From Roseovarius sp. SCSIO 43702 (GTDB taxonomy: Bacteria > Pseudomonadota > Alphaproteobacteria > Rhodobacterales > Rhodobacteraceae), in the NCBI RefSeq assembly GCF_019599045.1, contig NZ_CP080623.1:394501-458500 (forward strand): a stretch of 64,000 nucleotides of DNA. The letters run 5' to 3'. Within the stretch, counting starts at the first letter, position 1, and each line of letters begins with the position of its first letter. Shown in pieces: positions 34,781 to 42,423 of the stretch. The notes beneath the pieces are model-generated. The model was not told the DNA's origin and searched no databases. It was given only the letters and a program-made list of their open reading frames with translations. The translations under genes were made by a program, and so were the position numbers.

Positions 34781-35584
34781 TCAGATCGGCTCAAGACTTG
34801 CGCCCCGGATCTGCGCCCCCTGAGCCAGGTTCTCGATGAACTCGCGCGACGCCCGCGCCCAGGCTGCCTTCTCCAGTGCCTGAACGATCTTGGGTCGAAC
34901 GATATCATAAGGCAGCACCTGCCCCAGTGCGGTGGCATTCAGCCGGATGATATGCCAGCCATGCCGCGAGAGCACGGGCGTCTGGGTCATGCCCGCGTCG
35001 GGCAGCGTCCGCAGCGTTGCCTCGAATTCGGGCACGGTGTCGCCCGGACCCAGTTGCCCCAGATATCCACCCGAGGTTTTCGATCCGCAATCGCTTTCAC
35101 TCGCGGCCTCGGCAAAGCCCTTGGCATCGCCATCCAGCCTTCCCAAGATGGCTTTGGCTCTTGTCTCGGCCACGGCCCGCTCCTTCTCATTGCGCGGATC
35201 GCAAGCACACAGGATATGCGAGACATCCCACAGCGGGGCCGAGCGGAAGCGCTCCGGGTCCTTGGCCCATTCGGCCAGGATTGCCTCCTCAGTGATGGGC
35301 GCGATGCTCAGTGCCTCGTCCAGAAGCGCACGGATCAGGGCTTCGTCCTCGGTCTCGAACCGCCCCGGAGCCAATTCGACCGGGTCGGGCGCCAAACCGC
35401 GCCGTTTCGCCTCCTGCAACAGCAGCGCGCGGATGGTCAGCGCTTGAGCCGCCTTGCGCCAGGCCATACCGGGCTTGCCGCGGGGAGCGGTGTGGTTCTG
35501 GGCCTCGGCGGCGATCGCCGCCGAGGAGATGGTTTCGCCGTTGACCACGACATCTGGGAAAAGTGCCTTGTTCATCGCGCTCAC
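34781..35584 (-). CDS. Parvulin-type peptidyl-prolyl isomerase (PpiC/NifM-like) of the nar operon
   Basis: A 267-aa protein with a C-terminal PpiC rotamase domain (SHILCACDPRNEKERA, GYLGQLGPGDTVPEFEATL, LSRHGWHIIRL). An N-terminal helical part resembles NifM and SurA-like foldases. There is no signal peptide, so it acts in the cytoplasm. The gene overlaps the narI stop by 4 bp. A parvulin gene directly after narI is a recurring arrangement in denitrifiers such as Pseudomonas, where it is thought to help fold or mature the nitrate reductase. The start is MSAMNK at 35584; the second Met, three codons in, is an alternative. Confidence 0.88.
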   Translation of the reverse strand: MSAMNKALFPDVVVNGETISSAAIAAEAQNHTAPRGKPGMAWRKAAQALTIRALLLQEAKRRGLAPDPVELAPGRFETEDEALIRALLDEALSIAPITEEAILAEWAKDPERFRSAPLWDVSHILCACDPRNEKERAVAETRAKAILGRLDGDAKGFAEAASESDCGSKTSGGYLGQLGPGDTVPEFEATLRTLPDAGMTQTPVLSRHGWHIIRLNATALGQVLPYDIVRPKIVQALEKAAWARASREFIENLAQGAQIRGASLEPI

Positions 35585-36366
35585 TCCGCCGCTGTGGTGG
35601 TCGGGGGGCGGGTCGTGCCCTGGCGGGCATCGAAGGCCCGGCGTCGTTCCTCGAGCGAGCGGCGGCGTCGCGAGCGCACGATCTGATATCCGGGCCGCGT
35701 CAGAAGATAGCGGAACGGGGCCGCGAAACCCGAGATCATGTGAACCAGCCGCGTGAAGGGGAAGAGTGCAGTGATCAGCAGGCCCAGGAAGATGTGCAGC
35801 CGGTAGAGCCAGTGAACGTCGACCATGGTTGTCCAGGCGTTGACGTTCCAGGTCACGATGCTCTGCGACCAGTTCATGAAGCGGACCATCTCGGCCCCAT
35901 CCATGTGCTGAAGGGTCTGCGTGATCGTCAACAGGCCAATCACGAGTTGCAGCCAGATCAGGACCATGATGCCGATATCGGCAAAGCTCGAGGTGATGCG
36001 GATGCGTGGATCAACCAGCCGGCGATGCAGCAGCAGGGTCGAGCCGACGAGCGCGACGATACCGGCCGGCCCGCCTATGATGACGGCCATCCACTGCTTG
36101 ATCCAATAGGGCACACCGATCGCGTCCAGCACCCAGACGGGCGTGAACAGGCCGATGAGATGGCCGAAGAACACGATGATGATGCCGACGTGAAACAGGA
36201 TCGAGCCCCAGAACAACTGCTTGCGGCGCAGCAGTTGGCTGGACGAACTTTTCCAAGTGAAGGGGTCACGGTCATAGCGCGCGATTGACCCGACCACGAG
36301 AACGGTCAGCGCCGCATAAGGCATGATCCCGAATATGATGAAGTCGATGTCGAGATTGGGGAACAT
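35581..36366 (-). CDS. narI: Respiratory nitrate reductase gamma subunit (cytochrome b)
   Basis: A 261-aa inner-membrane di-haem cytochrome b that takes electrons from quinol and passes them to NarH. Five membrane helices are visible. The haem-ligand histidine candidates are in ILFHVGIIIVFFGHLIGL near the N-terminus and VHWLYRLHIFLGLLITALFPFTRLVH near the C-terminus. The basic C-terminal tail (SRRRRSLEERRRAF) is cytoplasmic. It follows narJ with a 1-bp gap and overlaps the parvulin gene. The length and motif spacing are normal for NarI. Confidence 0.96.
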   Translation of the reverse strand: MFPNLDIDFIIFGIMPYAALTVLVVGSIARYDRDPFTWKSSSSQLLRRKQLFWGSILFHVGIIIVFFGHLIGLFTPVWVLDAIGVPYWIKQWMAVIIGGPAGIVALVGSTLLLHRRLVDPRIRITSSFADIGIMVLIWLQLVIGLLTITQTLQHMDGAEMVRFMNWSQSIVTWNVNAWTTMVDVHWLYRLHIFLGLLITALFPFTRLVHMISGFAAPFRYLLTRPGYQIVRSRRRRSLEERRRAFDARQGTTRPPTTTAAE

Positions 36367-36367
36367 G

Positions 36368-37090
36368 TCATGCGCTCCTGTTCGATGCGGCGGGCGCCGG
36401 CTTCAAGCTGCGCGCCGGTGTGTCAATTTGAGCCAGCATGTCGCGAACTTGCGGACAGCCGGCGTTCGGGTCGGGACCGAATGTGACCTCGGTTTCCTCC
36501 CAGACCGCGTCCAGCGCCTCTAGGTCGGTGGGGTCGTCATCGGGCTGTGCCAGCATGTCGGCCACCGCCCCGGCGTCGGCCCGGCTGCCGGCGATCTGCA
36601 ACAGCGCGGTAAACGCCGCGGCATACCCGCTCTCGCGCCGCAGGAGCCGCGTGCTCAGGGCGTCGAGGATATGCGCCGCGTCTGCCAGTATCTCCCGTGC
36701 CTCGGACGCCGGGCGCGAGGCCAGGAATTCGAGAAGCACCGGCAGGTGATCCGGCAGTTCCGTGGTGGCGGGCTCGAACCCGCCCTCGCGGTAGGTCTCG
36801 AGCAGACTGACCATCGCGCCGCCCCGGTCCCGGCTTTCGCCATGCACGTGCTCGAAGAGGTTGAGCGACAGCGTGCGCGACCGGTCGAACAGCATGACAT
36901 AGCTTTCCTGCAGGTCGTAGAGATCGCCCTGCGCCACACTGTCCGCCAGCGCCTGCAGCGCGGCCTTCGTGTCCGGCGCGATCCGCGGATCGGCCCCGAA
37001 CACGGCCCCGATCTCGGGCATGGCGCCCTGAAGCTCGGCGGAGGGATAGCTGAGGGTCAGCGACAGCGCCTTGAGAGTTCGGTCCATCAT
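36368..37090 (-). CDS. narJ: Nitrate reductase molybdenum cofactor assembly chaperone
   Basis: A 240-aa helical cytoplasmic chaperone of the TorD/NarJ family, needed to insert the molybdenum cofactor into NarG before membrane attachment. Recognisable segments are TLSYPSAELQGAMPEI at the N-terminus, VMLFDRSRTLSLNLFEHVHGESRDRGGAM in the centre (the FEHxHGxxxxRG signature), and LPDHLPVLLEFLA. Its start overlaps the narH stop by 1 bp. Family-typical size and position between narH and narI make the assignment firm. Confidence 0.96.
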   Translation of the reverse strand: MMDRTLKALSLTLSYPSAELQGAMPEIGAVFGADPRIAPDTKAALQALADSVAQGDLYDLQESYVMLFDRSRTLSLNLFEHVHGESRDRGGAMVSLLETYREGGFEPATTELPDHLPVLLEFLASRPASEAREILADAAHILDALSTRLLRRESGYAAAFTALLQIAGSRADAGAVADMLAQPDDDPTDLEALDAVWEETEVTFGPDPNAGCPQVRDMLAQIDTPARSLKPAPAASNRSA

Positions 37091-38616
37091 CAGAATGTCT
37101 CCTGTGGGAGGGCAAAGGACTTCTTCTTGCCGCCGAACAGGCTGGTTTTGCCCGTCTCGCCGGTGGAGCAGCCATTGCCGTCTGTGAACCCGCAGCCGCC
37201 GCGTATGTCGGCGCCTGACTCGGTCTGTTCGCGATGCGCTGTTGGGATTACGAAACGATCTTCGTAATCGGCAATCGCCATGATCTTGTACATGTCCTCG
37301 ATCACCCGGCCGGACATGCCGACGCGGGCGGCGATCGCCTCGTCACGCACACCATCGACGCTGAGCGCGCGCATGTAGAGGCGCATGGCTGACATGCGCT
37401 CCAATGCATGGACGATTGGCTCTTCGTCGCCGGCGGTCAGCATGTTGGCAAGGTATTTCACCGGAATGCGCAGGCTTCGCACGTCCGGCATCTGGTCGCG
37501 CATCGCGATCTGTCCGGCCTGTGCAGCGTTCTGGATCGGCGACAGCGGCGGGATATACCACACCATCGGCAGCGTCCGGTACTCGGGGTGCAGCGGGAAG
37601 GCGACCTTCCAGTCCATCGCCATCTTCCAGATCGGGCTGACCTTCGCCGCCTCGATCCAGTCTTCCGGCACACCGTCGCGGCGGGCCGCCGCGATCACCT
37701 CGGGGTCGTTGGGATCGAGGAACACGTCGAGCTGCGCACCGTAAAGATCGGTTTCGCGCTCGGCGCTCGCCGCCGACTCGATCTTGTCGGCGTCATAGAG
37801 GATCACACCGAGATAGCGGATGCGCCCCACGCAGGTTTCCGAGCAGACGGTCGGGTTGCCGGATTCGATGCGCGGATAGCAGAAGGTGCATTTCTCGGAC
37901 TTCCCGCTTTCCCAGTTGTAATAGACCTTCTTGTAGGGGCAGCCCGACACGCACATCCGCCAGCCGCGGCATTTCTCCTGGTCGATCAGGACGATGCCGT
38001 CCTCCTCGCGCTTGTAGATCGCGCCCGACGGGCACGAGGCCGCGCAGGTCGGGTTGAGGCAATGCTCGCACAGGCGCGGCAGGTACATCATGAAGGTACT
38101 TTCATACTCTCCATAGATTTCCTTTTGCACGTTCTCGAAGTTGTAGTCCTGTGAGCGCTTCGAGAATTCACCGCCCAGGATTTCCTCCCAGTTCGGCCCC
38201 TTCTCGATCTTCTCCATCCGCTCGCCGGTGATCTTCGAGCGCGGACGCGCCGACGGAAAGGCGTTCATATCCGGCGCTGATTTCAGGTGGTCATAGTCGA
38301 AATCGAACGGCTCGTAATAATCGTCGATCTCTGGCATGGACGGGTTGGCGAAAATATTCGCCAGGATCCGCCACTTGCTGCCCTGCGTGGGATGCAGCTT
38401 GCCGCTCGCCGAGCGTGTCCAGCCGCCGTTCCAGCGTTTCTGGTTTTCCCAATCCGTGGGATAGCCCAGCCCCGGCTTGCTCTCGACGTTGTTGAACCAC
38501 GCGTATTCCACGCCTTCGCGGCTGGTCCAGACGTTCTTGCAGGTGACTGAGCAGGTGTGGCACCCGATGCATTTATCGAGGTTGAGAACCTTGCCGATTT
38601 GCGCACGAACTCTCAT
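37090..38616 (-). CDS. narH: Respiratory nitrate reductase beta subunit
   Basis: A 508-aa iron-sulfur subunit that carries electrons from NarI haem b to NarG. It has four cysteine clusters: KCIGCHTCSVTC near residue 16, CEHCLNPTCAASCP, CRGWRMCVSGCP and CTFCYPRI...CSETC. The Trp in C-R-G-W-R-M-C replaces a cysteine and marks the 3Fe-4S cluster, as in E. coli NarH. The gene overlaps narG by 4 bp at its start and narJ by 1 bp at its end. The C-terminus is Gly/Cys-containing (GGCGFTDGNGCSTG), as in alphaproteobacterial relatives. Confidence 0.97.
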   Translation of the reverse strand: MRVRAQIGKVLNLDKCIGCHTCSVTCKNVWTSREGVEYAWFNNVESKPGLGYPTDWENQKRWNGGWTRSASGKLHPTQGSKWRILANIFANPSMPEIDDYYEPFDFDYDHLKSAPDMNAFPSARPRSKITGERMEKIEKGPNWEEILGGEFSKRSQDYNFENVQKEIYGEYESTFMMYLPRLCEHCLNPTCAASCPSGAIYKREEDGIVLIDQEKCRGWRMCVSGCPYKKVYYNWESGKSEKCTFCYPRIESGNPTVCSETCVGRIRYLGVILYDADKIESAASAERETDLYGAQLDVFLDPNDPEVIAAARRDGVPEDWIEAAKVSPIWKMAMDWKVAFPLHPEYRTLPMVWYIPPLSPIQNAAQAGQIAMRDQMPDVRSLRIPVKYLANMLTAGDEEPIVHALERMSAMRLYMRALSVDGVRDEAIAARVGMSGRVIEDMYKIMAIADYEDRFVIPTAHREQTESGADIRGGCGFTDGNGCSTGETGKTSLFGGKKKSFALPQETF

Positions 38617-41600
38617 TCCGCGGCCTCCACTTTTCCAGTTGCGGGCTGATCCAGCCAGTCGATCTTCTTCATTTTGCGCACGATCACGAATTCGTCGCGG
38701 TTGCTGCCCACGGTACCGTAGTAGTTGAACCCGTAGGACAGCTGCGCGTAGCCGCCGATCATGTGCGTCGGTTTGAGCGTGGCACGCGTGACCGAGTTGT
38801 GAATGCCGCCGCGATTGCCGGTCTTTTCCGAACCGGGCGTGTTCACGATCTTTTCCTGCGCGTGATACATGAACAGCGTGCCTTGCTTGATCCGCTGGCT
38901 CACCACCACGCGCGCAGTCAGCGCGCCGTTGATGTTGTAGGCCTCGACCCAGTCGTTATCGACCAGCCCGGCCTTCTGCGCGTCCACCTCGGACATCCAG
39001 ACCACCGGCCCGCCCCTGTTGAGCGTGAGCATCAGCAGGTTGTCGGTATAGGTGCTGTGGATCCCCCATTTCTGGTGGGGCGTGATGAAGTTCAGCACCA
39101 CATGCGGGCTGCCCTCGGCCGCGTCGTTGTTGACGGCCTTGGTGATGGTCTTGAGGTCCACCGGCGGGCGGTAGCTCACGAAGCCCTCGCCGAACGCGCG
39201 CATCCACAGGTGATCCTGGTAGAGCTGCTGACGCCCCGTCAGGGTGCGCCAGGGGATCAGCTCGTGCACGTTGGTATAGCCCGCGTTGTAGCTGACCTTC
39301 TCGCTCTCGATGCCCGACCATGTGGGCGACGAGATGATCTTGCGCGGTTGCGCCGCGATGTCGCGGAACCGGATCTTGTTGTGATGCTCGCCCTCGGCCA
39401 GATGCGCGTGTTCCCGGCCGGTGGGTTTCTCCAGCTCCTCCCACGCCTTGACCGCCACATGGCCGTTGGTCTCGGGCGCCAGCATCAGGATCATCTCGCA
39501 GGCGTCGATGGCGGTATCCAGCTTCGGCTGCCCCTTGGAGACACCTTCGTCCAGAACCTCGCCGTTGAGATCGCGCAGGCCCTGCACTTCCTCCTCGGTT
39601 TTCCACGTGATCCCCTTGCCGCCATTGCCGAGCTTCTCGAGAAGCGGACCGACCGAGGTGAACTTCTTGTAGAGGTTCGGATAATCCCGCTCGACCGCGA
39701 TGTAGTTCGGCGCGGTCTTGCCGGGGACAAGGTCGCATTCGCCCTTCTTCCAGTCCTTCACATGCGCCTGGGCAAGCTCGCCTGGCGTGTCGTGCAACAG
39801 CGGAAGCTGCACGATGTCGGTCTCGACACCCAGCACCTCGGGCGCGACCTCCGAGAACTTCTTCGCCAGCGCCTTGAAGATCTCCCAGTCGGACTTGCTC
39901 TCGTAGGCCGGGTCCACCGCCGCCTGAAGCGGGTGGATGAACGGGTGCATGTCGGACGTGTTCAGATCGTCCTTTTCGTACCAGCTTGCCGTGGGCAGCA
40001 CGATGTCGGAATAGACGCAGGTGGTGGACATGCGGAAATCGATCGTCACCAGCAGGTCGAGCTTGCCCTTGGGCGCCTCGTCGTGCCAGACGGCCTCTTT
40101 CGGCATCACGCCGCCTTCCTCGCCCAGATCCTTGCCCATCACGCCATGCGCCGTGCCCAGGAGGTGCTTGAGGAAATACTCATGCCCCTTGCCGCTCGAG
40201 CCCAGAAGGTTCGAGCGCCACACGAACAGGTTGCGCGGCCAGTTCTCCGGCGCATCCGGATCCTCGCAGGACATTTGCAACGCACCGGACTTGAGCTGTT
40301 CGGCGACATAGGCGGGGATCTCCTTGCCGGCCTTCTTCGCGGCCTTGGCCACCTCCAGCGGGTTGGTCTTGAGCTGCGGAGCCGAGGGCAGCCAGCCCAT
40401 CCGCTCGGCGCGGATGTTGTAGTCGATCAGGGAGATATCCCAATCGCCCTCGGGTGCCGTGGGCGACAGGATCTCGCCCGCGCGCAGCGTCTCGTAACGC
40501 CACTGGTCGGTATGGGCATACCACGCGCTGGTCGAGTTCATGTGCCGCGGCGGACGGTTCCAGTCCAGCGCAAAGGCCAGCGGCTGCCAGCCGGTCTGCG
40601 GGCGCAGTTTCTCCTGCCCGACATAGTGCGACCAGCCGCCACCCTCCTGGCCGATGCACCCGCACATCACCAGCATGTTGATGATCCCGCGATAGTTCAT
40701 GTCCATGTGATACCAGTGGTTCAGACCGGCCCCGAGGATGACCATGGACTTGCCATGGGTCTTTTCCGCGTTGCTGGCGAACTCACGGGCCACCGCGATG
40801 ATCTTTTCGCGCTCGACGCCGGTGATCTTCTCGGCCCAGGCGGGGGTGTAGGGGCTGTCGTCGTCGAAATTCTTGGACACCCAGTCACCGCCAAGGCCGC
40901 GATCCAGGCCGTAGTTGGCGCAGAACAGGTCGAACACCGTGGCGACAAGCACCTCCTTGCCGTCGGCAAGGGTGACGCGACGCGCGGGAATATTGCGCGT
41001 CAGGATCTCGGGGTGATCGCATTTAACGAAATCGCCCGTGGCCGCGCCGCCGAAATAGGGGAAATCGACGCCAACCACCTCGTCGTGATGTTCCTCGAGG
41101 ATCTGGCTCAGGCGCAGGCTTGCCTTCTTGCCCTTCGCAACCTCCTCGAGGTTCCACTTGCCCTCTTCGCCCCAGCGGAACCCGATCGAGCCGTTCGGCG
41201 CCACGATCTTGTCGCCGGTCTCGTCATAGGCGACGGTTTTCCAGTCGGGGTTGTTGGTCTCGCCGAGCTTGTCGTCGAAATCCTCCGCGCGCAGCATACG
41301 GCCCGGGACGAGCTTGCCGTCGATCTCGTCGAGGCGCACAAGCATCGGCATGTCGGTGTATTTGCGGGCATATTCCTCGAAATACTCGACCTGCCGGTCG
41401 AGGTGGTATTCGCGCAGGATCACGTGGCCCATGGCCATCGCCAGCGCCGCGTCGGTCCCGGCCTGCGGGTTCAGCCAGATATCGCCGAACTTGGCCGCCT
41501 CGGAATAGTCGGGGCTGACCACGGCGGACTTGGTCCCGCGATAGCGGACCTCGGTATAGAAATGTGCGTCCGGCGTCCGGGTTTGCGGCACGTTCGAGCC

Positions 41601-42359
41601 CCAGAGCATCAGGAAGCCCGCGTTGTACCAGTCGGCGCTCTCGGGCACGTCCGTCTGCTCGCCCCAGGTCTGCGGGCTGGCCGGTGGCAGGTCGCAATAC
41701 CAGTCGTAGAACGACATGCAGGTTCCGCCCATCAGGCTGAGATAGCGCGAGCCCGCCGCATAGCTGACCATCGACATGGCCGGGATCGGCGAAAAGCCGA
41801 ACACACGGTCCGGGCCCCAGGTCTTGGCGGTATAGGCGTTCGCGGCGGTGACGATCTCGGTCGCTTCGTCCCAGCTTGCCCGTACGAACCCGCCCTTGCC
41901 GCGGGTCTTGGTGTAGGAGGCGCGCAGCTTGGGGTCGTTCTGGATCGCTTCCCAGGCGGCGACCGGCGTCATCGTCTCGCGCTTCTTGCGCCAGGCACGC
42001 ATCAGGGCGCCCCGGATCAGCGGGTTCTTCACCCGGTTCGCGGAATAGAGATACCAGCTGTAGGAGGCACCGCGCGCACAGCCGCGCGGCTCATGGTTGG
42101 GCAGCCCGGCGCGGGTGCGCGGATAGTCGGTGTGCTGCGTCTCCCAAGTGACAATGCCGGACTTGACGTAGATCTTCCACGAACACGAGCCGGTGCAGTT
42201 CACCCCGTGGGTCGAGCGCACGACCTTGTCGTGGCGCCAGCGGTTCCGGTAGGTGTCCTCCCAGTCGCGATTCTCGCGGGTGGTCTGACCCCAACCGTCC
42301 GAGAATTTCTCCAGCTCCTTGCTGCGGAAGAAGTTAAGTCTGTCGAGCAGATGGCTCAT
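38613..42359 (-). CDS. narG: Respiratory nitrate reductase alpha subunit (Mo-bisMGD catalytic subunit)
   Basis: A 1248-aa cytoplasm-facing catalytic subunit that reduces nitrate to nitrite. The N-terminus MSHLLDRLNFFRSKELEKFS is typical. The 4Fe-4S ligands start with STHGVNCTGSCSWKIY (His plus Cys), and a further Cys lies in EPRGCARGASYSWY. The molybdenum-ligand Asp is in DWYCDLPPASPQTWGEQTD. There is no twin-arginine signal, so it is the membrane-bound Nar type and not Nap. AAAGGACAGCAAG precedes the ATG at 42359. It sits 64 bp downstream of narK, separated by an 8-bp hairpin. Confidence 0.98.
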   Translation of the reverse strand: MSHLLDRLNFFRSKELEKFSDGWGQTTRENRDWEDTYRNRWRHDKVVRSTHGVNCTGSCSWKIYVKSGIVTWETQHTDYPRTRAGLPNHEPRGCARGASYSWYLYSANRVKNPLIRGALMRAWRKKRETMTPVAAWEAIQNDPKLRASYTKTRGKGGFVRASWDEATEIVTAANAYTAKTWGPDRVFGFSPIPAMSMVSYAAGSRYLSLMGGTCMSFYDWYCDLPPASPQTWGEQTDVPESADWYNAGFLMLWGSNVPQTRTPDAHFYTEVRYRGTKSAVVSPDYSEAAKFGDIWLNPQAGTDAALAMAMGHVILREYHLDRQVEYFEEYARKYTDMPMLVRLDEIDGKLVPGRMLRAEDFDDKLGETNNPDWKTVAYDETGDKIVAPNGSIGFRWGEEGKWNLEEVAKGKKASLRLSQILEEHHDEVVGVDFPYFGGAATGDFVKCDHPEILTRNIPARRVTLADGKEVLVATVFDLFCANYGLDRGLGGDWVSKNFDDDSPYTPAWAEKITGVEREKIIAVAREFASNAEKTHGKSMVILGAGLNHWYHMDMNYRGIINMLVMCGCIGQEGGGWSHYVGQEKLRPQTGWQPLAFALDWNRPPRHMNSTSAWYAHTDQWRYETLRAGEILSPTAPEGDWDISLIDYNIRAERMGWLPSAPQLKTNPLEVAKAAKKAGKEIPAYVAEQLKSGALQMSCEDPDAPENWPRNLFVWRSNLLGSSGKGHEYFLKHLLGTAHGVMGKDLGEEGGVMPKEAVWHDEAPKGKLDLLVTIDFRMSTTCVYSDIVLPTASWYEKDDLNTSDMHPFIHPLQAAVDPAYESKSDWEIFKALAKKFSEVAPEVLGVETDIVQLPLLHDTPGELAQAHVKDWKKGECDLVPGKTAPNYIAVERDYPNLYKKFTSVGPLLEKLGNGGKGITWKTEEEVQGLRDLNGEVLDEGVSKGQPKLDTAIDACEMILMLAPETNGHVAVKAWEELEKPTGREHAHLAEGEHHNKIRFRDIAAQPRKIISSPTWSGIESEKVSYNAGYTNVHELIPWRTLTGRQQLYQDHLWMRAFGEGFVSYRPPVDLKTITKAVNNDAAEGSPHVVLNFITPHQKWGIHSTYTDNLLMLTLNRGGPVVWMSEVDAQKAGLVDNDWVEAYNINGALTARVVVSQRIKQGTLFMYHAQEKIVNTPGSEKTGNRGGIHNSVTRATLKPTHMIGGYAQLSYGFNYYGTVGSNRDEFVIVRKMKKIDWLDQPATGKVEAAE

Positions 42360-42387
42360 CTTGCTGTCCTTTCAGATGTCTGGGTCA

Positions 42388-42408
42388 GGGCGGCGATGCG
42401 CGCCGCCC
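42388..42408 (-). terminator. Hairpin between narK and narG
   Basis: A perfect 8-bp stem (gggcggcg at 42388-42395 with its complement at 42401-42408) and a 5-nt loop in the 64-bp narK-narG gap. Without a T-run it is probably an RNA-processing or stability element that sets narK/narG ratios. Confidence 0.45.
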
Positions 42409-42423
42409 GGGAATTCGGTTGGA